Shown here in pieces: positions 18,149-27,743 of a stretch of 64,000 nt of DNA. The DNA is from an uncultured Ulvibacter sp. (GTDB lineage: Bacteria > Bacteroidota > Bacteroidia > Flavobacteriales > Flavobacteriaceae). Both the position numbers and the translations under genes were made by a program. The stretch's first letter is position 1. Every line of letters begins with the position of its first letter. The stretch lies in NCBI GenBank assembly GCA_913063405.1, contig CAJXZB010000015.1, positions 1 to 64,000 of the forward strand. The letters are read 5' to 3'. Below the pieces are notes generated by a model that saw nothing but the letters and a program-made list of their open reading frames with translations, was not told the DNA's origin and did not search any database.

Positions 18149-18832
18149 ATGAATATGACCATACCTAAGTCTTCCTTTCAATTCCTTAAAAAACTTAAAA
18201 AAAATAATCATCGAGATTGGATGCAAGAACATAAAAAGGAATACTTAATGGGTGAGAAGGAACTCAAGAAGTTTTATGGTGGAATTGAATCGGGTCTTAA
18301 TGTCACAGATGAGATTTCTAAACTGAAGGTGTTTCGCATCAATAGGGATGTTCGATTTAGTAAAGATAAAACTCCATATAATGGGCATAGAAGCGCCAGT
18401 TTTATTAGGGCAGGAGCACTTAGAAGAGGCGGCTATTATTTGAGACTGGAACCAGGTAATTCTGCAATGGCGGGTGGCTTTTTTGGTCCAGAGCCAGCCG
18501 ACTTACTTCGAATTAGAAGAGAATTTGAAATGGATGCTTCAGAAATTCGTAAGATTTTAGCACAAAAAGATTTTCATAAGGCGTTTGGTGGATTTGATCA
18601 AATATATACGGTAAAAACGGCTCCTAAGGGTTTCAGTAAAGAAGATGTCAATATTGATTTAATAAGGCTTAAGAGCTATTTTGTGGTGCATAAATTTAGT
18701 GACGCCGAAGTTTTTTCCGAGGATTTTAAGGACAATTTACTAGACCACTACAAACTTTTACGTCCATTTTTCGATTATATGAGTGAGGTTTTAACAACGG
18801 ACCTCAATGGTGTTTCTTTGATAGAAAAATGA
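18149..18832 (+). CDS. DUF2461 domain protein
   Basis: 227 residues covering the whole DUF2461 (TIGR02453) family: start IPKSSFQFLKKLKKNNHRDWM, central FRINRDVRFSKDKTPYNGH and the GGYYLRLEPG segment. The family is widespread and uncharacterised; conserved Arg/Asp/Lys residues suggest an enzyme, but nothing firmer can be said. A second in-frame Met two codons downstream is an equally good start. It converges on the 18837 gene with a 4-bp gap. Confidence 0.88.
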   Translation: MNMTIPKSSFQFLKKLKKNNHRDWMQEHKKEYLMGEKELKKFYGGIESGLNVTDEISKLKVFRINRDVRFSKDKTPYNGHRSASFIRAGALRRGGYYLRLEPGNSAMAGGFFGPEPADLLRIRREFEMDASEIRKILAQKDFHKAFGGFDQIYTVKTAPKGFSKEDVNIDLIRLKSYFVVHKFSDAEVFSEDFKDNLLDHYKLLRPFFDYMSEVLTTDLNGVSLIEK

Positions 18833-18836
18833 TTTT

Positions 18837-19244
18837 CTAATGAGTACATTCGTATTCCAATAGTTGAATATTACTTTTAATTCGCTCTTTTACAATTTGC
18901 ATCATTCGCTTGTTCAATGAGGAAGAATTTTGAATGTATAGCCCATATTCAGCCATAGTAAACTGTCCAATAACAATTCCTTTTAGCGAATTTCGAAATT
19001 TCATATCCTTATGAATGGCATTCTCAATATAATCTAACCTTTTATCTATTGGAAGTTCATAAAATACGTTCTTATGCTTCCTAGCGTAGTTTTTGAAAAC
19101 AGCTACCAAAAGATCATTTTGCAATTTTATTACTGGGCGAAGTGTTTTATTCTGAAACGATTCATCTGCAGACATTGATGAATACCCTAGTGTCGAAGGT
19201 ATTTCGGGGCGAATCAATAAAAGTGTGGTGTCTCGGGTTTCCAT
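18837..19244 (-). CDS. Conserved hypothetical protein (Flavobacteriaceae family)
   Basis: About 135 residues from METRDTTLLL. The frame is open 19 codons further upstream (to 19301), but that extension is low-complexity and unlike the family. The core NKTLRPVIKLQNDLLVAVF and LDYIENAIHKD segments are strongly conserved in this group; database entries sometimes call it glyoxalase, although no glyoxalase metal site is visible. Mostly helical and without signal peptide, so cytoplasmic. Function unknown. Confidence 0.7.
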   Translation of the reverse strand: METRDTTLLLIRPEIPSTLGYSSMSADESFQNKTLRPVIKLQNDLLVAVFKNYARKHKNVFYELPIDKRLDYIENAIHKDMKFRNSLKGIVIGQFTMAEYGLYIQNSSSLNKRMMQIVKERIKSNIQLLEYECTH

Positions 19245-19394
19245 AACTTTGGGTTTTATTAAAAGTAGGAAAATCGATACTTCATTTTTTTTGATCTCCA
19301 ATTAGTTATAAACCTGTTTTTAACAATTGTTTCTGAAGCAAAAACCCTCTTACTTTCATAATATAAGAGGGTATGGATTCCAGGTATTATAAGG

Positions 19395-22300
19395 TTAATT
19401 CTTTTTCAAAAAGTCTTCTTTTGATTGTAATTCTGGTTTTGCTATTTGGTTTTTTTCGAGGATGGTGTTAAATTTCTTTCCTTCCTTATTCATTATGGTC
19501 TGATAACGTCTTTCTGCGTCCTCAAAGGCTTCAGAAATTAGTTCAAAATTCTGTTTATGCGTTCCAGAGACTCTATCATAAGCAGAAGCAACACTACTAT
19601 AGAGTTTCCCCATTTTTTCTCTTAGTTCAGGTTCGGCAGACGCCACGTAGTGGTCACCAGTAGTTACCACCAAATCTTTTCGTAATTCCTCTAGGGCATC
19701 GTATAGTTTTTCGGCTTGCTTTTTTCCTTTAGGGCTTGATTCAATTACTGTCTGAGTCATTTTTTGAGTCTCTCCCAATTTATAAACCATATAAGCAAGG
19801 TCTTCAACCATATCGTATAAAGTACGAGTAAGCGCCTCCTGTTCTTTACGTTCAATTAAGGTGGAAATTGAATTCTCATCGTACTTTGTTTCTATGATTT
19901 TTTCAAAAATCTCTTTTCCTTTTGTTAACACAATTTTGTATTTCCCAGCAGGAACTCTTGGCGAGGTAAAACCTCCAAAGGCCAGTGTCTTGGCAGCGGC
20001 CATTTTAGGATTAGCGATATTAAAATTCCAACTCACGACATTAATTCCTTTTGATTTTCGAGCGTCTAAGGAAGTTACCTTTTTACCTTTCATGTCTTGA
20101 ACTTCCATCTTCATTTTACCAAACGTATGTCTTTTCTTAAGATAATAGACAATACGAGCCGCCGTACTTTTGTTGTTTCCAACAAATTGTGTTTCCGCCC
20201 CGAAGCTTCCCGAAAATCCACTTTCTTCGGTCATTGTAAAAGGTTTGGTGTCGAAGAAATGTAGTTTTTTTGCCAATACTTCTTGATTTAATTCTCGCAA
20301 TGGACTAATATCATCGATAATGATGACCCCTCTTCCGTGAGTTCCCATTACTATATCGTTGGTTTGTTTCTGAAGTTCCACGTGATGAACGGCAACCAAA
20401 GGCATATTGTTGGTGAAATGCGACCAATTTTTACCGCCATCAATGGTAACGTACAACCCAAATTCAGTTCCTAAAAATAACAAATCTTCGTTTACATAAT
20501 CCTCCTGAATACTTCTAACAAAAGCCCTAGAATTAATGTCTTCGGAAATTATTGATTTCCAAGTCGTGCCATAATCCAAAGTCTTTATTGCATATGGTTT
20601 CATGTCTCCAGAGGTATGTCCGTCAAAAACTGCATAAGCGATACCCTTGTTATGGACGCTCGCCTCAATATGATACACCCAAGTGTTTTTTGGAATCCCG
20701 GTTAGATTAGGAGTCACGTTGTTCCAAGATTTTCCTCCGTTAGTCGTAATTTGAATGTTTCCGTCGTCAGTTCCTACCCAAATAACATTTTGATCTAAGG
20801 AAGATTCTGCAATTGTAAATATTGTTGTGTGATTCTCTGCACCACTGTTGTCTACTGAAAGCCCTCCTGATTTAGATTGGTCTTGTTTTGATTTGTCATT
20901 GGTCGTCAAATCAGGTGAAATTATTTCCCAGTTGTCTCCCATATCATCAGATCTATGCAGGAACTGACTTCCCATATAGAAACGATCAGGAACATGTGCG
21001 CTTACTGCCATTGGTGCGTTCCAATTAAAACGAAGCTTTGCATCACCTTTCTTTGGCAAGGGTTGAATGGTTTTTGTTCTATTCTTATCAACATCATAGC
21101 GCCAAACATTTTCCGCGCCCTGCATTTCTGAATAGACAATATTTTTTGTAGGATGCTTTAAAACTCTAAATCCATCTCCATATCCTACGCTATTCCAATC
21201 ACGAGCATTTACGCCTCCAGGAGAGGAAGAAGGGCCGTACCAAGAACCATTATCCTGCAATCCTCCGTATACATTATATGGCTCAGCATCGTCAACACTG
21301 ATATGGTAAAACTGAGATAGGGGAAGGTTTTCAACTATTTCAAAAGTAGCCCCGCCATTCCAAGAACGATATACCCCTCCGTCTGTTCCAGAGTAAATAA
21401 CATCACTGTTATTAATATCAAAAATAATGTCGTGAATATCGCTATGCATATCGCCTAGGTTCTTAAAGGTCTTTCCACCATCTCGACTAATAGAGCCACT
21501 TAATCCTGCTTTAACAACAATGTCGGGATTCTTAGGATCAACAGTAATTCGAGAGAAATAGAATGGACGTACTACCAATCCAAAATCATTATTTAGATGC
21601 TCCCAGGATTGTCCAGCATTTGTTGATTTCCATAAACCGTTTTTCGTTTTATCTTCTGTTTCTAATACTGAATAAAGAATATTGTTATCACTTGGCGCGA
21701 TAGCAATGGCAATTCTACCAAGTTCCCCAGAAGGAAAACCGTTGTGAACTTTACTCCAAGTGGCACCACCATTGGTCGATTTATACAGCCCACTATTGAG
21801 TCCACCTGAGTTAAACCCCCAAGCGCTGCGCCTAAACTGCCACATTGAAGCATATAATGTATTTGGGTCCTTAGGATCCATAATTACATCAGCAGCACCA
21901 GTCGAAGTGTCAAGATATAAGATGTTATTCCACGTTTTTCCACCATCAATTGTTTTATAAACACCACGTTCTTCACTATCATTCCAAAGCGAACCCAAAA
22001 CACCAACATAGATTTCATTGCTATTCGTAGGGTTTATAGCAATTGAGGCAATGCGTTCACTTGTTTCGAAACCCATTTTCTTCCAGTTGGCACCGCCATC
22101 TGTAGACTTGTAAAGCCCATCACCAATAGTAACCGAGTTTCTAGTCCAAGTTTCACCTGTACCTACCCATATCACTTGATCTGGATTATTAGGGTCGAGT
22201 TTAACTACACCAATTGATTGAACGTGATCATCAAAAATAGGATTAAAAGTAGCGCCTCCATCTCGAGATTTCCATACGCCGCCACCTGCCGCTCCCGCGT

Positions 22301-22484
22301 AGATAATCCTAGCATTTGAAGGATGGTTTTCTAGATCATTAATACGACCACTCATTAGTGCGGGGCCAATATGCCTCGCTTTCATATCGCCAAAAAGTTC
22401 TTTTCCTTTCAGAGAAATGTCTTGAGCATGGGATGTCATAGAAAAACATCCACAAATCAATACTGTTATAATTAGTCTTTTCAT
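19395..22484 (-). CDS. Secreted BNR/sortilin-like beta-propeller protein
   Basis: 1029 residues with a signal peptide (MKRLIITVLICGCFSMTSHA). From about residue 30 to 690 there are some eleven Asp-box (BNR) motifs of the S/T-x-D-G-G-x-T-W type, for example SRDGGATF, STDGGANW, TIDGGKTW, STNGGATW and TIDGGKNW, as expected of two stacked sortilin/VPS10-like propellers. The C-terminal 300 residues are a beta-rich then helical region. No T9SS sorting domain is present, so it is probably periplasmic or uses another route. It is often labelled glycosyl hydrolase, but catalytic residues cannot be assigned. Transcribed alone. Confidence 0.88.
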   Translation of the reverse strand: MKRLIITVLICGCFSMTSHAQDISLKGKELFGDMKARHIGPALMSGRINDLENHPSNARIIYAGAAGGGVWKSRDGGATFNPIFDDHVQSIGVVKLDPNNPDQVIWVGTGETWTRNSVTIGDGLYKSTDGGANWKKMGFETSERIASIAINPTNSNEIYVGVLGSLWNDSEERGVYKTIDGGKTWNNILYLDTSTGAADVIMDPKDPNTLYASMWQFRRSAWGFNSGGLNSGLYKSTNGGATWSKVHNGFPSGELGRIAIAIAPSDNNILYSVLETEDKTKNGLWKSTNAGQSWEHLNNDFGLVVRPFYFSRITVDPKNPDIVVKAGLSGSISRDGGKTFKNLGDMHSDIHDIIFDINNSDVIYSGTDGGVYRSWNGGATFEIVENLPLSQFYHISVDDAEPYNVYGGLQDNGSWYGPSSSPGGVNARDWNSVGYGDGFRVLKHPTKNIVYSEMQGAENVWRYDVDKNRTKTIQPLPKKGDAKLRFNWNAPMAVSAHVPDRFYMGSQFLHRSDDMGDNWEIISPDLTTNDKSKQDQSKSGGLSVDNSGAENHTTIFTIAESSLDQNVIWVGTDDGNIQITTNGGKSWNNVTPNLTGIPKNTWVYHIEASVHNKGIAYAVFDGHTSGDMKPYAIKTLDYGTTWKSIISEDINSRAFVRSIQEDYVNEDLLFLGTEFGLYVTIDGGKNWSHFTNNMPLVAVHHVELQKQTNDIVMGTHGRGVIIIDDISPLRELNQEVLAKKLHFFDTKPFTMTEESGFSGSFGAETQFVGNNKSTAARIVYYLKKRHTFGKMKMEVQDMKGKKVTSLDARKSKGINVVSWNFNIANPKMAAAKTLAFGGFTSPRVPAGKYKIVLTKGKEIFEKIIETKYDENSISTLIERKEQEALTRTLYDMVEDLAYMVYKLGETQKMTQTVIESSPKGKKQAEKLYDALEELRKDLVVTTGDHYVASAEPELREKMGKLYSSVASAYDRVSGTHKQNFELISEAFEDAERRYQTIMNKEGKKFNTILEKNQIAKPELQSKEDFLKKN

Positions 22485-22505
22485 TTGGTTGGGTTTTATG
22501 GTAAA

Positions 22506-22533
22506 AAAAATCCCTGTTAGCGCAGGGATTTTT
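22506..22533 (-). terminator. Terminator after the LolA-like gene
   Basis: An 11-bp stem (AAAAATCCCTG with its complement) and a 6-nt loop, with A and T runs on the two sides, 19 bases past the stop of the minus-strand gene at 22552 and ahead of the BNR gene. Confidence 0.8.
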
Positions 22534-22551
22534 ATCTTGTTTATAGGTGTG

Positions 22552-23313
22552 TTAGTTTTTTTCTACAGCAGCAGGAACGGTAGTTTCAGGGAATGAAAAC
22601 ATAGCTTGATCAACTTCTGGATTCAATAGAATCTCTTTGATAGCTATCGCTTGTCCTTGCATCGATATAGCGAATGGAAAGTACAATCCACCAACTTCTT
22701 GGTAGTCACTAAAGGTAGAAGTACTCATTTGCCCTTTCATTGGACCTTCTCTTACCTCAACTTCAGTTACAATAGGGACAAAATTTTCGGTGTCGAAATA
22801 ATGAAATGACACATTAGGCTCTTCTTTTCCATCAACCATTATAGGCTTCTGGGTAAGTTTAAGCTTAAAAGTTTCAGTTCCTTCTTTGGTCTCTTTTCCT
22901 ATAAGTTCCACAGTAAACCCTTTCTCTTTATAATTATGAAAAGGAGAAGGGAAGTCCTGAGATTGTTTTTTCATGTTTTCAGTTGCCTCAGCATCACTTT
23001 TTTCGGCTTGCATAGTCATAAAATTGGTAGTCCACATGGTTTCACCATCAAAAGCATATTGCGTCATGTCCTGCCCTTGAATATTTATTTTGAGCAATTG
23101 TTTTCCATCTTTCATTTGATACATTTCCAAGGGAATATCCATTCCTTGAGCGTTGGCAGAAGCAATCATTTTCATTCCTTGAAGCTTACTCCAAGCTTCT
23201 GATCCACCAGTATTTTCAAAATAGTTGTCAATTATTTCATCTGCAGATTGAGCTGTCAATGGAGCTACCGCTGTAAGAACGAAGGCAATTAACAGTGTTT
23301 TTAATGTTCTCAT
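22552..23313 (-). CDS. LolA-like outer membrane lipoprotein-sorting protein
   Basis: 253 residues. Signal peptide ending VAPLTAQS, then a sequence that follows the LolA/LolB-like half-barrel plan: DEIIDNYFENTGG at the start, MKMIASANAQGMDIPLEMYQ, and the repeated strands ending FSFPETTVP. It is placed in the periplasm, where such proteins bind acyl chains or sense lipoproteins; true LolA activity is not established. Single gene with its own terminator. Confidence 0.78.
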   Translation of the reverse strand: MRTLKTLLIAFVLTAVAPLTAQSADEIIDNYFENTGGSEAWSKLQGMKMIASANAQGMDIPLEMYQMKDGKQLLKINIQGQDMTQYAFDGETMWTTNFMTMQAEKSDAEATENMKKQSQDFPSPFHNYKEKGFTVELIGKETKEGTETFKLKLTQKPIMVDGKEEPNVSFHYFDTENFVPIVTEVEVREGPMKGQMSTSTFSDYQEVGGLYFPFAISMQGQAIAIKEILLNPEVDQAMFSFPETTVPAAVEKN

Positions 23314-23456
23314 ATGTATTTTTTTTTTGTTTTTAATGGTTGTTGTGTAGTATCGCTATAAAAGTAAGACTATAGCGCTCAGGTTTTGTTACAATCTTCA
23401 TAGACTTTTTACGAAATTTAACGTTTACGAATAGTACCTTTACTAAAACCTATTTT

Positions 23457-24344
23457 ATGAATTTTGGAAAAGTTCTCGACCCTTCAGAAATTGATTTTAC
23501 CTTACCTAAAGATCACTTAGGGACTCTAGCTGCATTGTCGAAGTCTACGGTAATTAATACTCCAAAACTTTATGTTGGCTGTGCTAAATGGAATAGAGCA
23601 GACCTTAAAGGCTTTTACCCTCGCGGAATCAAGGATGAATTAACTTATTATGGCACTCAGTTTAATAGTATAGAACTGAATGCAACATTTTACAGAATTT
23701 TTTCTTCGGAAACTTTTGCAGGGTGGTATGATAAGACTCCTGTCAATTTTCGCTTTTTTCCGAAACTGTTCCAAGGCGTTAGTCATTGGAAACGCCTTGC
23801 TGACTGCGAAGCCTATTTAAATGAATACATTTTGAATGCTTCAAACTTAAAAGAAAAATTGGAAATGCCTTTCCTGCAACTTCACAGTAATTTTTCGCCA
23901 AAGAGTATGGATAGATTGGCTCCATTTTTCGATATGCTTCCAAAGGACATTAGACTGGCAATAGAATTCCGACATACTGATTGGTTTAATGATGAAGTGG
24001 TCGCTCAGGAGTTATATGCGTTGTTGGAACAATATAATGTTACAAATATTGTCGTTGACACAGCGGGTAGAAGAGATTTAATGCATATGAGAATGACCAC
24101 TGATACTGCATTTATAAGATATAATGGAGCAAACCATCAAACTGATTATACAAGATTGGATGATTGGATTAACCGACTTGAGGAATGGGTTTCTGCTGGC
24201 TTGCAGAACATCTATTTTTTTGTTCATCAAAACATTGAAAAAGCGTCCCCATTATTGTCGGCTCATTTTATCAAGAAAGCAAATGAACGTTTTGGAACCA
24301 ATTTAAGCATTCCAGTATTAGACAAACCAGATACTTTATTTTAA
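23457..24344 (+). CDS. DUF72 domain protein
   Basis: 295 residues, spanning the TIM-barrel-like DUF72 family: YVGCAKWNRADLKGFYP, FNSIELNATFYRIF, FRFFPKLFQGVSHWKRL, and AIEFRHTDWF. The family is widespread and uncharacterised (E. coli YecE type). The acidic and His residues on the barrel strands suggest an enzyme. It is followed after 2 bp by the thioesterase gene and is therefore co-transcribed with it. Confidence 0.9.
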   Translation: MNFGKVLDPSEIDFTLPKDHLGTLAALSKSTVINTPKLYVGCAKWNRADLKGFYPRGIKDELTYYGTQFNSIELNATFYRIFSSETFAGWYDKTPVNFRFFPKLFQGVSHWKRLADCEAYLNEYILNASNLKEKLEMPFLQLHSNFSPKSMDRLAPFFDMLPKDIRLAIEFRHTDWFNDEVVAQELYALLEQYNVTNIVVDTAGRRDLMHMRMTTDTAFIRYNGANHQTDYTRLDDWINRLEEWVSAGLQNIYFFVHQNIEKASPLLSAHFIKKANERFGTNLSIPVLDKPDTLF

Positions 24345-24346
24345 CT

Positions 24347-24739
24347 ATGAACTTTCACACGCGAAAATGGATCAAACCAGAGGATTTAAATCCAAACGGC
24401 ACCTTGTTTGGGGGGCGACTTTTAGAATGGATCGATGAAGAGGCTGCTTTATACGCAATTATTCAATTGGAAAACCCTCGCACGGTGACCAAATTTATGA
24501 GTGAGATCAATTTCCGAAGTTCTGCTAAGAAAGGAGATATTATTGAAATTGGATTGGAAACTGTAAAATTTGGAACGGCGTCTCTCACACTGGCTTGCGA
24601 GGTCCGCAACAAAATGACCAGAGAGGTTATAATTACCATTGATACTATTGTAATGGTTAGTTTAGGTGCAGATGGAAAACCGCAACCCCATGGTAAGACT
24701 CAACTTGAATTTGTGAAAGATCGACTTACAGACGACTGA
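24347..24739 (+). CDS. Acyl-CoA thioesterase (hot-dog fold)
   Basis: 130 residues. The hot-dog acyl-CoA thioesterase signature is present: NPNGTLFGGRLLEWIDEEAAL, with the catalytic Asp/Glu region on the long helix, followed by VTKFMSEINFRSSAKKGDII. This is the YciA/BACH type that cleaves acyl-CoA to free fatty acid and CoA in the cytoplasm. It is 2 bp behind the DUF72 gene and its end overlaps the convergent MscS gene by 14 bp. Confidence 0.88.
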   Translation: MNFHTRKWIKPEDLNPNGTLFGGRLLEWIDEEAALYAIIQLENPRTVTKFMSEINFRSSAKKGDIIEIGLETVKFGTASLTLACEVRNKMTREVIITIDTIVMVSLGADGKPQPHGKTQLEFVKDRLTDD

Positions 24740-25970
24740 TGTCTTTTCCTGTAGGAAGTTCAAACAATTCCAATCCGAAATAAGGGACTGAAGCGATGAT
24801 ATGATCAAAAATATCTGCTTGAATGTGTTCAAAGTTCTCCCATTTTTTATCGTTGCTAAAACAATAAATTTCAACTGGAACACCTCTATCTGTAGGAGCC
24901 AGGTGACGAACCATAAGGAACATATCTTTATTGATAGCAGAATTGTCGTGTAAGTAAGCATCGATATATTTTCTGAAAACACCAAGGTTAGTTTGATTCC
25001 GGCCGTTAATTGCTACTTCTTTATTTACTCGATATTCTTCATTGGTGGCATTTATATCCTTTTGCCTATGGTCAATATATTCTTTTACTTTTTCTATTTT
25101 CTGAAGTGTTAGTAATTGTTCTTCAGAAATAAAGGAAACCGAACTCTGTTTTATATATATCGCTCGCTTTATTCTTCTACCCGGAGATTCTTGCATTCCC
25201 CGCCAGTTCTGAAATGAATCTGAAATAAGACTATAAGTGGGAATCGTTGTAAATGTATTGTCAAAGTTCTGAACCCTGACTGTTGCCAGATTGATTTCGG
25301 TTACAGTACCATCTGCTCCAAATTTATTGAAAGTTATCCAATCGCCAATTCGTACAATGTCATTCACGGAAACCTGAATACTCGCCACAAAACCAAGAAT
25401 GGTATCTCTAAAAATTAATAAAAGGGCAGCAGAGGTAGCACCAAGTGTTGTCAAACTAATAATAGAGTAACCGGTAAGTTCATTAATAATAAAGAAAATG
25501 GCAATACCCCAACCAAATATCATTAGAACTTGTACATAACTTTCTAGGGGCTTGTCTTTGTATTTATCTTTGGTTCTGAGATAATTTGTGGTTGACCGTA
25601 AAATACTTCTAAAGATCAAAGTGGCAAGAACGATTAGATAGACGTCCGTTGTTTTGATTAGAAACTCTGAAATATGGCCATAAGATCTAAATAGAAAAGG
25701 TGCGGCGTAACGAATCAAGCCAACTGGAATAAAATGAGCCACAAAGCGCGGAAAGTTACCTTTGGCAAGAAAGTTATCGTATGAATTTTTGGTTCTATTG
25801 CTAAAGACTCCAAATGCTCTAACTATTACTTTTCGGGTAAACAGGTCTAGAAGAACAATGATAATTGAAAATATAATGCAATGAATTAAGGTGCTAAGAA
25901 GCATTGCATAGGATGCTGTCATACCTAATTCAAGAAAATTCGAGTTAAGCCAGTCGAAATAGTATTCCAT
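24726..25970 (-). CDS. MscS-family mechanosensitive ion channel
   Basis: 414 residues. About five membrane segments lie before residue 195 (around 17-45, 75-95, 105-125, 145-165, 168-190), followed by the pore-lining and beta-domain signature SIQVSVNDIVRIGDWITF and TVTEINLATVRVQNFDNT typical of MscS. The C-terminal alpha/beta cage domain completes it. The channel opens on membrane tension after osmotic downshift. Its end overlaps the thioesterase gene by 14 bp on the opposite strand; the DUF3817 gene lies 12 bp upstream on the same strand. Confidence 0.92.
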   Translation of the reverse strand: MEYYFDWLNSNFLELGMTASYAMLLSTLIHCIIFSIIIVLLDLFTRKVIVRAFGVFSNRTKNSYDNFLAKGNFPRFVAHFIPVGLIRYAAPFLFRSYGHISEFLIKTTDVYLIVLATLIFRSILRSTTNYLRTKDKYKDKPLESYVQVLMIFGWGIAIFFIINELTGYSIISLTTLGATSAALLLIFRDTILGFVASIQVSVNDIVRIGDWITFNKFGADGTVTEINLATVRVQNFDNTFTTIPTYSLISDSFQNWRGMQESPGRRIKRAIYIKQSSVSFISEEQLLTLQKIEKVKEYIDHRQKDINATNEEYRVNKEVAINGRNQTNLGVFRKYIDAYLHDNSAINKDMFLMVRHLAPTDRGVPVEIYCFSNDKKWENFEHIQADIFDHIIASVPYFGLELFELPTGKDISRL

Positions 25971-25982
25971 TGATGTGCTTTT

Positions 25983-26261
25983 TTATAAATATTTACGTTC
26001 TACATAAAACGGTCCAAAGGGAATTACCGAACATAGCACAGCAATTGCCAATTTTTTAAAAGACCAATTTAGTTTTTGAGAAATATATACAGTCCCAGCT
26101 ATGTACAGTAAAAAAAGAACGCCATGCGTCATTCCTACTGTTTGTACCATTTGTGGCATTTCCCATATATATTTTAGTGGCATTGCAATACCTAATAGGA
26201 GAAGAAACGAAAGGGCCTCAAGTGTGCTAATAATTTTGAAAGTTTTTACTGAAGTATCCAC
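25983..26261 (-). CDS. DUF3817 small membrane protein
   Basis: About 92 residues with three hydrophobic segments and the DUF3817 end motif VIPFGPFYVERKYL; FKIISTLEALSFLLLL opens the domain. The frame is open to a TTG at 26303, but a -7 box lies at 26277-26284, so transcripts from it cannot include that TTG. The GTG at 26259-26261, close to the normal family start, fits better. Function unknown; probably co-transcribed with the mscS gene behind it. Confidence 0.78.
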   Translation of the reverse strand: MDTSVKTFKIISTLEALSFLLLLGIAMPLKYIWEMPQMVQTVGMTHGVLFLLYIAGTVYISQKLNWSFKKLAIAVLCSVIPFGPFYVERKYL

Positions 26262-26276
26262 GACTAAAAGTTTTGA

Positions 26277-26284
26277 CAAAGATA
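26277..26284 (-). promoter_or_regulatory. Putative -7 box (TATCTTTG) for DUF3817-mscS
   Basis: TATCTTTG on the minus strand, a full TAnnTTTG match, 15 bp before the proposed GTG start. It decides between the two possible starts of the DUF3817 gene. Confidence 0.45.
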
Positions 26285-26321
26285 ATCTTTGTTTAAGTGA
26301 CAATTCGATTTTAAGGAAATA

Positions 26322-26936
26322 TTAATCACATGGCAAAGACTCATTCAAAGTAGGGTAGGACCAGTTTTTTCTATAACTGAAATGCCACCATTCGGTGCGA
26401 ACAGTTTGAAAACCAAATCTCCGCATTCCTTCAAACAATAATTTTCTGTGCTTTAGAATTTCTTCTGAAAAATTATAGTTGTCGATATGTGCGGCGCGAC
26501 CAAAGAAGTCATAATCACTACCCATATCAACAGAGCAACCTTCTAAAGTTTCTAGCGTCATATCTACGGCGGCTCCTTTGTTGTGTATAGAACCTTTTCC
26601 ATACGGATTTGCAACATAGGTGGGTCGTGGAACCTTAGCCCACATCTTTTTTTGAACATCTAATGGCCGGTAACAGTCGTATAGTTTTATACGATATCCT
26701 TTTTCACAAAAAAACTGGTTTGCCTTTAGAAGAGCCTCTGCAACTTCGGGCTGAAGAAGGCATAACGAGCAATCATACAGTACCTCTCCAATAAAATTAT
26801 TGGCGGTTGCATAGCGAACATCATACGAAAATTCAGAAGATAGATGTGCCAAATTTACAAGAGAATTTTGCAAAGATTCTTCAGAAGAAAAACCAAAAGT
26901 CAAAAATGAGAAGAATACTATTAATCGAACTTTCAT
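26322..26936 (-). CDS. D-alanyl-D-alanine dipeptidase (VanX/DdpX type, M15D)
   Basis: 204 residues with a short signal peptide. The M15D zinc site is complete: SIHNKGAAVDM gives the first His and the Asp, and EWWHF gives the catalytic Glu and third ligand His. The DCYRP segment carries the family's conserved Arg. The enzyme hydrolyses D-Ala-D-Ala in the periplasm, for peptidoglycan turnover or dipeptide salvage. There are no vancomycin-resistance genes nearby, so a resistance role is unlikely. It diverges from the decayed SDR gene. Confidence 0.92.
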   Translation of the reverse strand: MKVRLIVFFSFLTFGFSSEESLQNSLVNLAHLSSEFSYDVRYATANNFIGEVLYDCSLCLLQPEVAEALLKANQFFCEKGYRIKLYDCYRPLDVQKKMWAKVPRPTYVANPYGKGSIHNKGAAVDMTLETLEGCSVDMGSDYDFFGRAAHIDNYNFSEEILKHRKLLFEGMRRFGFQTVRTEWWHFSYRKNWSYPTLNESLPCD

Positions 26937-27004
26937 GGTTTAAATTTAATAATAATTTAATGGGATTGCTGTATCGAGTTTGTAACTTTGAGAAAAGATA
27001 TGAT

Positions 27005-27730
27005 ATGAATAGTTTACATAATAAAATAGTATTAATTACTGGAGGAACAAAAGGAATCGGTTTTGGTGTAGCCCAAAGTTTGTTAGCGCAAGGAGTTAAT
27101 GTTGCTATAACGGGAAGGTACTTAGAGACGGCAAGAGCTTCGGCACGGTGACTCAACGAAGTTGGAAGTGATTCGGCTTATGCTCTTGGACTGGAATAGG
27201 ACGTTAGAAGTTATGAGAGTCAAGAAAACGTTGTGAAGCTAGTTCTCGAAGAGTTTGGGCAATTGGACTTCGTTATTGCCAATGCCGGTTTGGGACATTT
27301 TAGTTCTATAGAGGATCTCTCGATCACACAATGGCAAGAGACAATAGATACAAATCTTACTGATGCCTTTTATACTCTAAAAGGCAAGTTTAAACGCGCT
27401 TGTTAAAGCAAAAGGGTACTATATTAGTATTTCCAGTCTTGTCGGAACTAATTTCTTTGCCGGAGGTACAGCTTATAATGCTAGTAAGTTTGGACTTACT
27501 GGGTTTACACAGGCAGCCATGCTTGATCTTCAGAAACATGGTATTAAAGTGAGTACGATTATGCCAGGATCGGTATCAACTTATTTTAATAACCACCAAC
27601 CTAATGAAAATGACGCTTGGAAGATACAAAGTGAGGACATTGGGCAGTTAGTTGTTGATTTATTAAAAATGAACCCTCGTACTTTGCCTAGTAAAATAGA
27701 GGTAAGACCAACATGCCACCAATTAAATAA
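27005..27730 (+). pseudogene. Decayed short-chain dehydrogenase (SDR) gene
   Basis: The complete plan of an SDR of about 240 residues can be traced. MNSLHNKIVLITGGTKGIGFG gives the NAD(P)-binding motif; then come IANAGLGH, ISISSLVG with the catalytic Ser, and YNASKFGLTG with the Tyr/Lys pair. Four lesions break it: TGA at 27149-27151, TAG at 27197-27199, a one-base gain near 27380-27386, and a shift just before the end, where the third frame supplies MPPIK and TAA at 27728-27730. The two nonsense codons fit CGA to TGA and CAG to TAG transitions. Several independent lesions in one gene favour true decay. Confidence 0.88.
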
Positions 27731-27743
27731 ACTAGGCGGGCTG

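Noticed and set aside
26322-26936. Vancomycin resistance gene vanX
   Set aside because: The enzyme family matches, but there are no vanH, vanA or vanRS genes nearby; a housekeeping dipeptidase is the better reading.
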